Assembly: GCA_965651535.1 (NCBI GenBank)
Contig: CBFGSX010000022.1
Location: 1 to 17,935 of the forward strand
Length of the DNA: 17,935 bases
DNA from: JAQGJA01 sp965651535
Lineage (GTDB): Bacteria > Pseudomonadota > Alphaproteobacteria > Micavibrionales > SZUA-601
Reading direction: 5' to 3'
Both the position numbers and the translations under genes were made by a program. Shown in pieces: positions 6,310-14,908 of the stretch. The notes under the pieces are model-generated. The model was not told the DNA's origin, searched no databases, and saw only the letters and a program-made list of their open reading frames with translations. Every line of letters begins with the position of its first letter. The first letter of the stretch is position 1.

Positions 6310-6737
6310 CGGTAATCGGTCGAGGGCAAGATGGTGTCGGTATCCAGATCATAGGTCTGGTGCGGACGCAATGTCAGATTGACGACGCGTTGCAGATTCA
6401 AATCCATCCATTTCAATTTGACGCGGTCTTTTTCAACCGCCAGCCCCATGACGCGGTCGGGCAGGTTTTTCGGGCCGACGCGTTCGCCGTTGAGCCACAC
6501 CGTCCAATCATTCGGCCCGTTATAGACGATCCCCGACAGGCGGATCAAACGCAACTCGGGCGCCGCCGCACCTTCGGGCGCAGCCTCCATCACCATCGCG
6601 CGCTGGGGCGCGACATAGCCTTGACGCGCGCGCATGATCGCGATCAGCTCGTTCTGGCTGAAGAACAGGGAATCCTGGATCGGAGCGGCAGAGACAGAAA
6701 AAGGCAAAAGAACGAGAACGGCCAATATTTTTTGCAT
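6306..6737 (-). CDS. PilP/MshK-like periplasmic pilus biogenesis protein
   Basis: The 143-residue protein opens with a clear signal peptide, MQKILAVLVLLPFSVSA, with likely cleavage near residue 17, so it acts in the periplasm. The middle segment LRLIRLSGIVYNGPNDWTVW-LNGERV resembles the small beta domain (GspC homology region) of PilP and MshK, which links the inner-membrane PilN/PilO platform to the secretin. It lacks an obvious lipobox cysteine. The start is set by GGAGGGGG just upstream and by one-base overlap with the stop of the PilO-like gene. The position after the PilM/N and PilO-like genes matches the usual M-N-O-P order. Primary similarity is modest, so the call rests partly on context. 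Confidence 0.7.
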   Translation of the reverse strand: MQKILAVLVLLPFSVSAAPIQDSLFFSQNELIAIMRARQGYVAPQRAMVMEAAPEGAAAPELRLIRLSGIVYNGPNDWTVWLNGERVGPKNLPDRVMGLAVEKDRVKLKWMDLNLQRVVNLTLRPHQTYDLDTDTILPSTDYR

Positions 6738-7414
6738 CACATTCCCCCTCCGAAAGCGGCGGCGTGCGGATCCGCCTCGGTCGTGCGCGGCACAATATTG
6801 ACCCATTCAAAAACAGCCTTTCCTTCAACCAGATCGACCGTCTCACCTTTGCCCAGACGCGCCAAAGTATCGGGTGATAATTTCTCGACGCGCTCGATCG
6901 ACAACTCCTTGAGCACCAGAAGCCCGCGGAAATGCCTGGCCAGATCGGCCATAAAACGGCGGAAATCCAGATCGGTCAGGCCACGCGCCGACACCTCGAA
7001 ACCGCTGGCGACGATTTCCTCGTTATAAAGAAGGTAGGCATCCGGGTGCTCGGCCTTCTTCGCCGGCTGGATGCTGTAATCCACCGCGTTCAACCCGGCC
7101 TTGGCGCGTAACGCATCGATAATACGACGCGCGGCGATACGATCCTGCTCTTCGTTGAACCCTGCCGCAATCAACGCCTCATAGCGCGCCTCTTCAGCTT
7201 TCATCCGCGCATATTTTGCCGGCAGGTCGATAATTTCCTGACGCAAGCGCGACAGCTCGGAATCGACCCCCATCTTTTCGCCCTGCAAACGGGATTGCTG
7301 GGGGATCAGAATGCTCTGCCAAAAATAGCCCAGCGCTACGCAAATCAGCAGCAGCACCGCCACAAAGACAAAGCGCTTGCGTCCGACGATCGTGATGGCT
7401 TCTTGTATTCTCAT
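6737..7414 (-). CDS. PilO/MshJ-like inner-membrane pilus assembly protein
   Basis: This 225-residue protein has a short cytoplasmic N-terminus, one membrane helix at about 15-34 (FVFVAVLLLICVALGYFW), a coiled-coil-prone stretch at about 40-80, and a periplasmic ferredoxin-like-sized domain. That is the PilO/MshJ/GspM layout. Such proteins dimerise with PilN-type domains to form the alignment platform under the secretin. The start overlaps the stop of the PilM/PilN-like gene as ATGA, and the end overlaps the PilP-like start by one base, so translation is coupled on both sides. Sequence alone does not separate PilO from GspM; the neighbours favour the pilus version. Confidence 0.75.
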   Translation of the reverse strand: MRIQEAITIVGRKRFVFVAVLLLICVALGYFWQSILIPQQSRLQGEKMGVDSELSRLRQEIIDLPAKYARMKAEEARYEALIAAGFNEEQDRIAARRIIDALRAKAGLNAVDYSIQPAKKAEHPDAYLLYNEEIVASGFEVSARGLTDLDFRRFMADLARHFRGLLVLKELSIERVEKLSPDTLARLGKGETVDLVEGKAVFEWVNIVPRTTEADPHAAAFGGGM

Positions 7415-8976
7415 TCGAGCGCCCCCTCGATCAGCAAGGTCGATTTGAACTCTGCATCATGCCTATTCGCAGAGCCCTTTTCGTCAATTCTTTCCGAAAG
7501 CCCTTGCACCGTCTTGTCCAACGCCAGATTGCCGGCGATATCGACAATCGAGACCTTGCGACCGGGAAAACGTGTCCGCAGTTTTTCTGAAAAGTCACGC
7601 GTCAAAATCGCCGCCTGGTCCAGCGCAATATGCGGCGCAAAACCGATGGTGAGAGAAATCGCGGCGCGTAGATCGCTCGAGGGCGGCGCATTCAGATCTG
7701 TCGAGACGAGCGGTTTGACATCGAATTTCTCGGGAATAATCGCGCTGCGGTCCGTCATCGCCATGATACCGGAGATCATCGGCTCAAGCGCAAGATTCTT
7801 TTTTGCAAAACTGTCATGGATACCCAAAATAACCCGGGTTTTTTCCGGATCAAGCGTCAGCGTATTCAGCTCCTTTGCCTTGGTATCATGTTCGTTTTGT
7901 AATACGACGCGACGCGACTGGGAATCGGCGATCTCCCTTTGCAGCACGGCGTTACCGCCCCAAAGCGTGAACGCCTCGAACGCCATATAAGCACCGCCCG
8001 CAATCGCCGCCAACATCACCACGCGTGCAATCTGGCGCGCTTGCCGGATCTTATCCAACAGCGGGGCCGAAAGCGGCATAAGCGTCTTGCGCCTTGTGCC
8101 GATCCACCCCGCGTGCAGCGCCTCGCCAAAGCCGTCCGACTGCCCCGCCTGCGTGATCGTCAAACCGACCAGACGCGCGGCCTGAAACGGCGTCACCGCA
8201 TGAAGATTCGTCACCGGAAACGGCACGGCGCGCACCGCGTCACACACATCCTCGGAACCGACAACAACCAGATCAAGACCGTCGGCAGGCACATAGCCGA
8301 AACGCGCCAAATAAGTCAGCGTCGCGTTGAACTCGCGGCCGATCTCTTCGGCTACGGCGTTGCGGTTATACGGATCGGACACAAACGGCGTCAAACGCGT
8401 CAAGGCCAGCTCGTCATCCTTGATGACAACCTGCCGCAACCCACCTGTCTTATGCTTGGTCATCAAAACAGACCAACGCGCCGAGGCCGGTTTTTTGTTT
8501 GCCGCCGCGACAAGGGCCGAAACAAGACCCGTCGATTCAATCGGCAGCAACACCGCGCCCTCGACATTCACTTCAGAGCCGAGAATAGCGTCCATCACCT
8601 GTGTCACGGTCAGGGTCGGCGACAGACCGGCAAACAGCGCGACAATCCCGGTATCACGGTTTGAACGCGGCTTGAGCTGGATAAAGGCGCGCATCTGCTG
8701 CTGCGGGAAAGCCATCTCGAGCTTGCGCCGGATAACCTTGCCGCGATCCATGAAATTGATATTGGGAATGCTTTCCTTGCGGTATTGCTGTTCGGCCACA
8801 TCGAGCACAAGAACAAGCGGCAATCCGACGGTACGAAACGCCGTCCGCAAATCAGAAGACAGGCTGGCGCCCGATTCCGAGAAATCCGCATAAATCGCGA
8901 CACGCTTGCCCGAAACGGTGTAAAGCTGCACCCCGTCATTGCCGATCAGCAGGATTTGTTTCTTTGGCCCGAACAT
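7411..8976 (-). CDS. Fused PilM-PilN-like (MshI/GspL-like) pilus assembly protein
   Basis: The 521-residue protein combines a cytoplasmic actin-like PilM-type region (about 1-290), a membrane helix at about 317-337 (ARVVMLAAIAGGAYMAFEAF), a coiled coil (about 341-375) and a periplasmic PilN-type domain to the C-terminus. PilM normally binds the tail of PilN; here both lie on one chain, as in MshI and GspL proteins. The N-terminal nucleotide-binding motifs of the actin fold are not obvious. GAGGGG lies just before the ATG. The gene starts 9 bp after the platform gene stop and overlaps the PilO-like gene by four bases. The architecture is well supported; the exact family name is inferred from context. 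Confidence 0.78.
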   Translation of the reverse strand: MFGPKKQILLIGNDGVQLYTVSGKRVAIYADFSESGASLSSDLRTAFRTVGLPLVLVLDVAEQQYRKESIPNINFMDRGKVIRRKLEMAFPQQQMRAFIQLKPRSNRDTGIVALFAGLSPTLTVTQVMDAILGSEVNVEGAVLLPIESTGLVSALVAAANKKPASARWSVLMTKHKTGGLRQVVIKDDELALTRLTPFVSDPYNRNAVAEEIGREFNATLTYLARFGYVPADGLDLVVVGSEDVCDAVRAVPFPVTNLHAVTPFQAARLVGLTITQAGQSDGFGEALHAGWIGTRRKTLMPLSAPLLDKIRQARQIARVVMLAAIAGGAYMAFEAFTLWGGNAVLQREIADSQSRRVVLQNEHDTKAKELNTLTLDPEKTRVILGIHDSFAKKNLALEPMISGIMAMTDRSAIIPEKFDVKPLVSTDLNAPPSSDLRAAISLTIGFAPHIALDQAAILTRDFSEKLRTRFPGRKVSIVDIAGNLALDKTVQGLSERIDEKGSANRHDAEFKSTLLIEGALE

Positions 8977-8985
8977 GATCCCCTC

Positions 8986-10194
8986 TTACGCCCCCAACTC
9001 GCCCAAGATACCATAGATCGGCCCGAACACGCCAGCCGCAATCCACAGGATAATCACGCCGAGGATCATCGTCAAAGTCGGCGTAATCATCCCGATCATG
9101 CGCTGGACGGCCTCGTCCACATCGGCATCGTAAAATTCCGCCACCTGATCCAGAACATGAGTCAGGTTGCCGCTTTCCTCGCCGATCTTGACCATGCGGA
9201 TCACAAGGGAAGGAAACTCGCCTGTATTGTTCATCGCCGCCGAGATCGATGCACCTTCGGAAATCTGGCGACGCGCACGCACCATCGCCGCCCGCATATA
9301 GCTGTTGCCGACCGTTTCGATCGCCGTATCCATGCATTTCAAAATCTCGAGACCCGATTTGAACAGCGCCCCAAAGGTGCGTGAAAAGCGCGATAAATTC
9401 AGCTTGCGCGCCACTTCGCCAATCACGGGGATACGCGTAATCATCAAATCCCAGCGATATTTGAAACCCGGGCTGACGCGGTTCATTGTTTTGATAAATA
9501 TCACCGTCGCCACCGGCACGATGAAGAACCACATATAATGCTCTTGCAGGAAATCGGATGTCCTGATTAGCGCTACCGTCATAAAGGGCAGCTCCTGACC
9601 GACATTGCGCAGGAATTCGATGATCTGCGGCACGGTGTAGAGCATGAGCAGCGATAACACCAGAAGAAACACCAGCAAGGTAAAAATTGGATAGCTGAGC
9701 GCCTTGATCGTGCGGCGACGCATCACATCGGCCCATTTCATAAAGATAATCAGTTGCGCGAAAGCATCCGCCAGCTGCCCCGTTTCTTCGGCCGAAGCCG
9801 TCATCGCCGTCACGACATTGTTGAAATAACGCGGATGCTTGCGCATGGCATTTGAAAGGGAGGACCCTTCGGACACGTCACGATGAATTTCGGTCATCAC
9901 ATCACGCAACACGGGGCTGTCGGTGCTGTCGCGAATATCGGCCAGCGAGTCCAGAAGCGGCACACCCGAGCGCTGGAGCTGTTCCAGATGCACAAAGGCC
10001 TGAATCATTTCGCGCGCCTTGACGCGGTTGAAGAACGGCAAATAAAAGCGATTCTGGCGTTGCGCCCGGCAATCGACCAGCTCGAGACCGACGGTCTTGA
10101 GCTGTTGATACAGATCCGTCTCGCTGACAGCAGACAAGACGCCCCTAACCTGCCGTCCCTGATCGTCGAGCGCGCGATATTTATATTTCTGCAT
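8986..10194 (-). CDS. Inner-membrane platform protein of the PilC/MshG/GspF family
   Basis: The 402-residue protein begins MQKYKYRALDDQGRQVRGVL, the standard family N-terminus. It contains two T2SF domains (about 60-185 and 265-390), each with the pattern of a helical cytoplasmic lobe and membrane helices at about 168-190, 218-235 and 372-392. Family motifs include FVHLEQLQRSGVPLLDSL and its repeat FGALFKSGLEILKCMDTA, and RMVKIGEESGNLTHVLDQVA. The protein anchors the assembly ATPase at the inner membrane and transmits its motion to growing pilin. It begins 3 nt after the stop of the ATPase gene, so the two are very likely coexpressed. Confidence 0.95.
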   Translation of the reverse strand: MQKYKYRALDDQGRQVRGVLSAVSETDLYQQLKTVGLELVDCRAQRQNRFYLPFFNRVKAREMIQAFVHLEQLQRSGVPLLDSLADIRDSTDSPVLRDVMTEIHRDVSEGSSLSNAMRKHPRYFNNVVTAMTASAEETGQLADAFAQLIIFMKWADVMRRRTIKALSYPIFTLLVFLLVLSLLMLYTVPQIIEFLRNVGQELPFMTVALIRTSDFLQEHYMWFFIVPVATVIFIKTMNRVSPGFKYRWDLMITRIPVIGEVARKLNLSRFSRTFGALFKSGLEILKCMDTAIETVGNSYMRAAMVRARRQISEGASISAAMNNTGEFPSLVIRMVKIGEESGNLTHVLDQVAEFYDADVDEAVQRMIGMITPTLTMILGVIILWIAAGVFGPIYGILGELGA

Positions 10195-10197
10195 GGC

Positions 10198-11985
10198 TTA
10201 CTTCATCCGGTCGGCAAGGTTGACGACATCCATCACGGATTCCAGCGTGGTCACGCCTTTGAGAATCTTTTCGATGCCGTCATCGGCCATCGAACGGAAA
10301 CCCTTTTCCTTGGCTTTGGCCTTGAGCGCGGATTTCGGCGCGGCCGAAGCCAGCAGATCGTCCAGCTCCTCGTCGAAGAGCAAGATCTCGGCAACCGCGA
10401 CGCGGCCCTTGTAACCCTGCTGTCCGCATTTTGCACAACCGACAGCGTGGTAGATCGTCGGCGGATTGCTTGGGTCGACACCCAGCAATTCGCATTCCTC
10501 GGGCGTGGCAGGGGCGGCCTTCTTGCAATCGGGACACAGGCGACGCACAAGGCGCTGGGCAAACGAGGCGACAATCGCGCCCGCGATCATGCCCGGCTGC
10601 AGCCCGAGATCCAGGAGACGCGGGATCGCGCCGAAGCAATCATTCGTGTGCAAGGTCGTAAACACCTGGTGGCCGGTCATGGCCGCCTTGAGCGCCTGTT
10701 CCGCCGTCGCTTCGTCGCGCACCTCGCCGATAAAGATGATGTCGGGATCCTGACGCAGCAGCGCCTTGACGCCGTTGGCAAAGGTCAGGCCCGTGGACTC
10801 GCGCACAGCCGACTGGCGGATCAGCGGCAGGGAGTATTCCACCGGATCCTCGAGCGTCATAATGTTGACTTCGGGCGTATTGACCGCGTTGATCATCGAA
10901 TAGAGCGAGGTCGTCTTACCCGAACCCGTCGGGCCGGTGACGATAATAATACCCTCGGGCCGCGCAATCGCCCGCTTGATCAGCTTCATGTTATGTTCGG
11001 AAAACCCCAGCTCGTCGAGCGATTTGATCCCGGCGGATTTATCCAGCACGCGCAGCACAAGGTTTTCGCCATAGACCGTCGGCAGCGACGACACGCGGAA
11101 ATCGGCCGTGCGCCCGCCGACCGTCAGGCCAAAGCGTCCGTCCTGGGGATTCAGCTTGTCGGCGATGTTCATATCGGAAATGATCTTGATACGCTGCGCC
11201 ATTGCGTTCCAGTATTCTTTGTGAAAAGTCTGCACCTCGCGCAGCACGCCGTCGATGCGCAAGCGCAAACGCACAAAATTTTCCTCGGGCTCGAAGTGCA
11301 AATCCGACGCGCCGATCTTCACCGCGTCATAAACCAGCGCGTTGATCAGACGCACAATCGGATGGGCATAGCCCTGTTCATCCGTGACCGCAGCCAGATC
11401 GACTTGCCCGCTTTCCAGCTCCTGTAAAATCGCATCAACCGAAGTCGCATAGCCATAGGCATTGTCGATTGCATCCGCCAGAATTTTCGGCGCACAAAGC
11501 AGCGGCTTGATCGTGCAGCCGCGCGGGAAGTACTGGCGCAACTTGTCCTGCGCCACTACATCGTGCGGGTCGGCGGTGGCGATGACTGCAACCTTGTCGT
11601 CGAAAGTGACGGGCAAAACTTGAAGCCTTGTCGCAATATCCTTGGGCACGCGCGCGACGGCCTCGGGGTCGACCATCGTCTTGCCTGCATCGAATTGCTC
11701 GACGCCGGAGGCTTCGGAAAGGAAGGATTGCAAGAAAGCCTGGTTGACAAATCCCAGCTTGACGAGCTGTTCGCCCAACATCAGGCCCGTCTTGGTCTTT
11801 TCCTTGAGCGCGACGTTGAGCTGATCCTGCGTGATGACGCCGCTTTCGACCAGCTGCTCCCCAAGGCGGGCGCGCGCCGGTGCTTTGGGCGCAGCAACGG
11901 ACGAGGCCGCTTCGGGCGGGGGCGCGGGGGCGGCTGGCTCGTTGACCACCATCGACAAACCGGGATCGAAATCCTTTTGGGACAT
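10198..11985 (-). CDS. Pilus assembly ATPase of the MshE/PilB/GspE family
   Basis: This 595-residue ATPase drives pilin assembly. A Pro/Ala-rich leader (about 15-38) precedes an MshEN-type N-domain of two 24-residue repeats (40-63 and 69-92). The catalytic part has Walker A GPTGSGKT (351-358), the Asp box TLEDPVE (377-383), Walker B DIIFIGEVRD (415-424) and the His box TGHQVFTTLHT (438-448). Two CxxC pairs, C484/C487 and C517/C520, form the zinc site typical of assembly rather than retraction ATPases. In MshE the N-domain binds cyclic di-GMP; here several key positions differ (K63 instead of Gln, M69 instead of Arg, A92 instead of Gln). The ribosome binding site is weak. The platform gene follows 3 nt later. 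Confidence 0.95.
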   Translation of the reverse strand: MSQKDFDPGLSMVVNEPAAPAPPPEAASSVAAPKAPARARLGEQLVESGVITQDQLNVALKEKTKTGLMLGEQLVKLGFVNQAFLQSFLSEASGVEQFDAGKTMVDPEAVARVPKDIATRLQVLPVTFDDKVAVIATADPHDVVAQDKLRQYFPRGCTIKPLLCAPKILADAIDNAYGYATSVDAILQELESGQVDLAAVTDEQGYAHPIVRLINALVYDAVKIGASDLHFEPEENFVRLRLRIDGVLREVQTFHKEYWNAMAQRIKIISDMNIADKLNPQDGRFGLTVGGRTADFRVSSLPTVYGENLVLRVLDKSAGIKSLDELGFSEHNMKLIKRAIARPEGIIIVTGPTGSGKTTSLYSMINAVNTPEVNIMTLEDPVEYSLPLIRQSAVRESTGLTFANGVKALLRQDPDIIFIGEVRDEATAEQALKAAMTGHQVFTTLHTNDCFGAIPRLLDLGLQPGMIAGAIVASFAQRLVRRLCPDCKKAAPATPEECELLGVDPSNPPTIYHAVGCAKCGQQGYKGRVAVAEILLFDEELDDLLASAAPKSALKAKAKEKGFRSMADDGIEKILKGVTTLESVMDVVNLADRMK

Positions 11986-12072
11986 CAGCGAAAACCGTAT
12001 AAAAGCAAGAGAAACCCAAGACCCAGCCTAGAGGCAGGCGTGGAAAGAAAGGGTTAAGACTGCAAGATTATG

Positions 12073-12978
12073 TCACGGACGGGCGCAATTATCGCCCATT
12101 TCCGCCAACATCATGCGCTGCGTGCGCCACAGCACAACATCGTCGAAATAACTGCCTGCCGCCGTGGAGTGCGGCAGGTCAACGAAAACACGGTTATCAT
12201 TTGCGTTTTCCAACTCGCCCGGACCGGCGCTGACATTGGCTTTGCGGTTTGCCTGACCCAGCGTGAAAGACCGCTCGCCGTTCCGGCCATGGCTGACCAG
12301 CACAAAAGCGAAATAGGACAGGTCGACCGCCGTTGGCGATGCCACCCCGCTATTGGGCGCGGCGAATTGCGCCGCCGGGATGCTCGGGATGGTCCGCTGA
12401 ACGCCGGATGCCCACTGGGTCGCCGCCGCATCCACATAGATTTCAAGCGGCGCGGCGGAGTTATCATTCCTCAGGCAACAAAACGCCGCCTTGCGCGCAT
12501 TCGCGTTCACGCCGCCATTGACCCAGACCGTGTTCTGGCGGCATTGCTGGTGCGCTTCCGTGGTGGGCGTTGCCGCCTGAGCGCGCTGATCGACCGTGTA
12601 GCTGATCGGGCGACCCCAACCGTCCAGCACATCGTCCTCGCGCAGGCCCAAAACACGATATGGCACAATGCCGTGACGATCCGCCTCGGCGGCGCAGGCG
12701 CCCTGCGGCGTCGTTCCCGCCACATAACCCAACGGCCAACCGCGCAGATTCTGGGCCAGCTGCGGCCGTGCCGGACACGGCAGATTGCCATAGGTCTGCG
12801 CAAACTGGGTCAGGGCGCGGGCCATTCTCTCCTGATTCTGTCGCGTCACGTCGCGGAGTCTTTTCTCCTGCACCGGCGTATAAAAAGAGAAAAACGCCCC
12901 CGTCACAAGCCCCAGAATCAAAATCACAATCGACATCTCGATCAACGTGAAACCGTGTTCTCCGCTATGTTTTTTCAT
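12073..12978 (-). CDS. Large minor prepilin (paralogue B), type IV pilin-like
   Basis: The 301-residue precursor has a class III signal: a short leader MKKHSGEHG, cleavage before F, and glutamate at position 5 of FTLIEMSIVILILGLVTG. Prepilin peptidase would remove nine residues. The globular part has YGNLPCPA, HGIVPYRVLGL, DGWGRPISYTV and YFDDVVLW, all shared with the upstream paralogue. Six cysteines match between the two, including an adjacent CC pair and one in the C-terminal CARP. Disulphides in the periplasm are plausible. At about 290 mature residues it is larger than a typical major pilin, so a tip or minor pilin role is inferred. The ATG at 12978 overlaps the upstream TGA (ATGA); an ATG 12 nt earlier is possible but gives a longer leader. 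Confidence 0.88.
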   Translation of the reverse strand: MKKHSGEHGFTLIEMSIVILILGLVTGAFFSFYTPVQEKRLRDVTRQNQERMARALTQFAQTYGNLPCPARPQLAQNLRGWPLGYVAGTTPQGACAAEADRHGIVPYRVLGLREDDVLDGWGRPISYTVDQRAQAATPTTEAHQQCRQNTVWVNGGVNANARKAAFCCLRNDNSAAPLEIYVDAAATQWASGVQRTIPSIPAAQFAAPNSGVASPTAVDLSYFAFVLVSHGRNGERSFTLGQANRKANVSAGPGELENANDNRVFVDLPHSTAAGSYFDDVVLWRTQRMMLAEMGDNCARP

Positions 12979-13922
12979 GGGCGCGCGCATGTGTTCCGCC
13001 CCATTTCCCCGACCAGCCCCGTGTTGCTGCGCCACAGCACCAGATCGTCAAAATAATTGTTGTTGGCAATCATCGACAGAGGACGATCGACGAAAACCAG
13101 ATTGCCGTTGCGATTTTCGCTTTCCTGCGCGCCAACCGGCGCCGTCACCGGCATCGTTCCCGCCCCCTGACCGATAAATGCGCCGTCCCCGTTCTTGCCA
13201 TGGCTGACGAGGACAAAGGCGATAAACTGATTCTGGGTATAACGCACATCCGCCGGATTCGACGGATCGACCGCGTCGACACCGCCGTAATAGCCGGCGT
13301 CATTCGTATGCACGGCCCCGAAAACCGAATTACCCGCCAAGCCGTCCAACACGGCGATATCCGTGTTCGCGCCGCCGCTGGCGATATAGGGCGCGCAGCA
13401 CAGGCGTGCCTTGTTGCGATTGAGATTGACCCCCGACGGAATCCAAATTTCCGAACGGCAGCGATCATGCACACTGATCGCCCCGGCACTGCTTTGCGCC
13501 ATGGCGGGGCTGACGGCATAGGTCATCAGACGCCCCCAGGAATCCCGGACATTTTCCTCGGTCAATCCCAGCGCGCGGAACGGCACAATGCCGATATGGC
13601 TGGCCGCCGTATAGGGCGCGGCGCAAACATTGCCGTGCTGATCGACCGCCGACCCGGAATTGCGCGGCGAACCGTAGGGTTCTACCGCAGGGCTGAGCGC
13701 GGCCGGACAGGGCAAACGCCCGTAATTCAGCGCATATTCCGACAAAAGCTCGGCGATTCTTTTTTGTTTCTCGACTGTCGTATTGCGCTGGGCCATTTCG
13801 GCATAGGGCTTGAGCATTGCGATCGCCCCGCCCAGCAAAAGCCCGACAATCACCAGAACAATCGCCAGCTCGACCAGGGTAAAACCAGAATCGGAAAGAC
13901 TGTGCCGAACCGTTTGTTTCAT
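12975..13922 (-). CDS. Large minor prepilin (paralogue A), type IV pilin-like
   Basis: The 315-residue precursor has the leader MKQTVRHSLSDSG followed by FTLVELAIVLVIVGLLLGG, with glutamate at mature position 5. It shares with the next gene the sequence features NYGRLPCPA, HIGIVPFRALGL, DSWGRLMTYAV, LVSHGKNGDG and YFDDLVLWRS, and the same six cysteines, ending CARP. The pair clearly arose by duplication. The start is set by AAGGA about 8 nt upstream; a longer frame would bury the prepilin leader. A hairpin separates it from the major-pilin-like gene 70 bp upstream, which may lower its expression. The role, probably in pilus initiation or at the tip, is inferred. Confidence 0.88.
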   Translation of the reverse strand: MKQTVRHSLSDSGFTLVELAIVLVIVGLLLGGAIAMLKPYAEMAQRNTTVEKQKRIAELLSEYALNYGRLPCPAALSPAVEPYGSPRNSGSAVDQHGNVCAAPYTAASHIGIVPFRALGLTEENVRDSWGRLMTYAVSPAMAQSSAGAISVHDRCRSEIWIPSGVNLNRNKARLCCAPYIASGGANTDIAVLDGLAGNSVFGAVHTNDAGYYGGVDAVDPSNPADVRYTQNQFIAFVLVSHGKNGDGAFIGQGAGTMPVTAPVGAQESENRNGNLVFVDRPLSMIANNNYFDDLVLWRSNTGLVGEMGRNTCARP

Positions 13923-13940
13923 TCTTTTATCCTTATAAGG

Positions 13941-13967
13941 AAAAGGGGTTGGCGCATGTCCAACCCC
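13941..13967 (-). terminator. Hairpin attenuator between major-pilin-like and minor prepilin genes
   Basis: On the minus strand GGGGTTGG and CCAACCCC form a perfect 8-bp stem with a 7-nt loop, followed by TTTTCC. The U-tract is short, so partial read-through into the minor prepilins is likely. Such a signal after a major pilin gene would favour its high expression. Confidence 0.6.
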
Positions 13968-13992
13968 GTTCCCGAATTTCAGTCCCAAACCT

Positions 13993-14757
13993 TTAGTTCT
14001 GGACGCGGATCATGAGGTTGCAATCACGCATCTCCGAAGTTTCGGCATAGGTTGCGCCCGTGCAGTTCGCCGTGCCGACGCCGATCACGTCGCCCGTCTG
14101 GGGTAGACCGTCATCCAGCTTGCGGTCGATCTGGGCGGCGCGCAGCGGCGAAATCGCCGACTGGCCCGATGCTTCGTTGACCTGATAGTTTCCGGCGTTG
14201 TTGCGCAAGACAAGGAAGTGACCCGATACCGCCGGAACCGATCCGCTCGGCGGGATGTTGGAATAGGCCACATGGAAGCCTCCCGCCAAACGCGCCGCCG
14301 GATATTCTGTACCCCAGGCCGGGCCGGATGCGCCGCTGGCATCCACGCCGGAAATCAGACGCGCCACCGCAAGATGCAACCAGAAGAGGCGGTTTTCGCT
14401 GGTGTTGGCACTACCCGATACATAGGTGCCCGTCTTGGTCGTCAGGGATTCGCCGATAATGCTGTTGCCCACGGCACCACCCGAAGCTACCGAGTTACAC
14501 GGCGCGGTGTTACAATTCGCCAATCGGCCACCCGGGTTGACCATGTCGCCCGGCAGCGCGCTATAGGCGTCACGGAAAGTCGTGGTCGCGCCGTCATAGG
14601 CCTTGGTTTGCTGGATCGTCGCGGTAACGCGTGCGTTTTCCATCAATTCCTGACCGCGCAGAATGCCGCCGATCAGAAGGCCGATAATCATCAAAACGAT
14701 CGCCAGTTCGACGAGCGTAAAACCGCGTTCGGTTTTGCGAGAGGTCAGGGTGGTCAT
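13993..14757 (-). CDS. Prepilin, probably the major pilin
   Basis: The 254-residue precursor has the leader MTTLTSRKTERG and the N-terminal helix FTLVELAIVLMIIGLLIGG, with glutamate at mature position 5. Prepilin peptidase would cut after G12. Further on, YSALPGDM (about 60 residues after cleavage) is a pattern common in this class of pilin-like proteins. Cysteine pairs near the middle (NCNTAPCN) and C-terminus (TANCTG, RDCNLM) could form the loops seen in type IV pilins. The gene has its own strong promoter, an AT-rich upstream region, and a hairpin downstream, and stands first in the pilin trio, which is why I call it the major pilin. AGGA is 11 nt before the ATG. Confidence 0.88.
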   Translation of the reverse strand: MTTLTSRKTERGFTLVELAIVLMIIGLLIGGILRGQELMENARVTATIQQTKAYDGATTTFRDAYSALPGDMVNPGGRLANCNTAPCNSVASGGAVGNSIIGESLTTKTGTYVSGSANTSENRLFWLHLAVARLISGVDASGASGPAWGTEYPAARLAGGFHVAYSNIPPSGSVPAVSGHFLVLRNNAGNYQVNEASGQSAISPLRAAQIDRKLDDGLPQTGDVIGVGTANCTGATYAETSEMRDCNLMIRVQN

Positions 14758-14831
14758 GGAAAAGCGTCCTTTCAGAGTGATGGAATTCCTGCGCGATACT
14801 GCACTTCCTTGGTGAAAAGAAGTTTAACAGC

Positions 14832-14860
14832 ATTATAAGGATACGATTCATAAAATCCAA
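14832..14860 (-). promoter_or_regulatory. Promoter of the major-pilin-like gene
   Basis: A perfect -10 TATAAT (complement of 14832-14837) and -35 TTGGAT (complement of 14855-14860) are separated by exactly 17 bp. The predicted start leaves a leader of about 70 nt. The sequence upstream is very AT-rich, consistent with an UP element. Confidence 0.65.
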
Positions 14861-14868
14861 TTAAATCT

Positions 14869-14884
14869 TGTAAAAATTTTTACA
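14869..14884. promoter_or_regulatory. 16-bp perfect palindrome upstream of the pilin promoter
   Basis: TGTAAAAATTTTTACA is fully symmetric. It ends 9 bp upstream of the -35 element in an AT-rich stretch (about 14840-14910). It could bind a dimeric regulator or act as part of an UP element; it lies 25 bp after the stop of the upstream gene but lacks the GC stem of a terminator. Confidence 0.45.
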
Positions 14885-14908
14885 GAATATTTTTACCTAT
14901 TAATTATC

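Noticed and set aside
9883..11427. 514-codon plus-strand frame opposite the assembly ATPase and platform genes
   Set aside because: The minus-strand frames carry complete conserved motifs; this one has the composition of an antisense shadow and no motif.
8986..11985. Classification as a type II secretion system
   Set aside because: The ATPase and platform proteins alone would fit either system, but the MshL-like secretin, PilO/PilP-like genes and lack of a GspG/GspC-type set favour a pilus. A secretion role cannot be fully excluded.
12200..12260. ANDNRVFV in minor prepilin B, resembling the tmRNA tag ANDNNRFV
   Set aside because: It is a short internal match inside a larger conserved prepilin region, and the upstream paralogue reads NRNGNLVFV at the same place. 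Coincidence is the simplest explanation.
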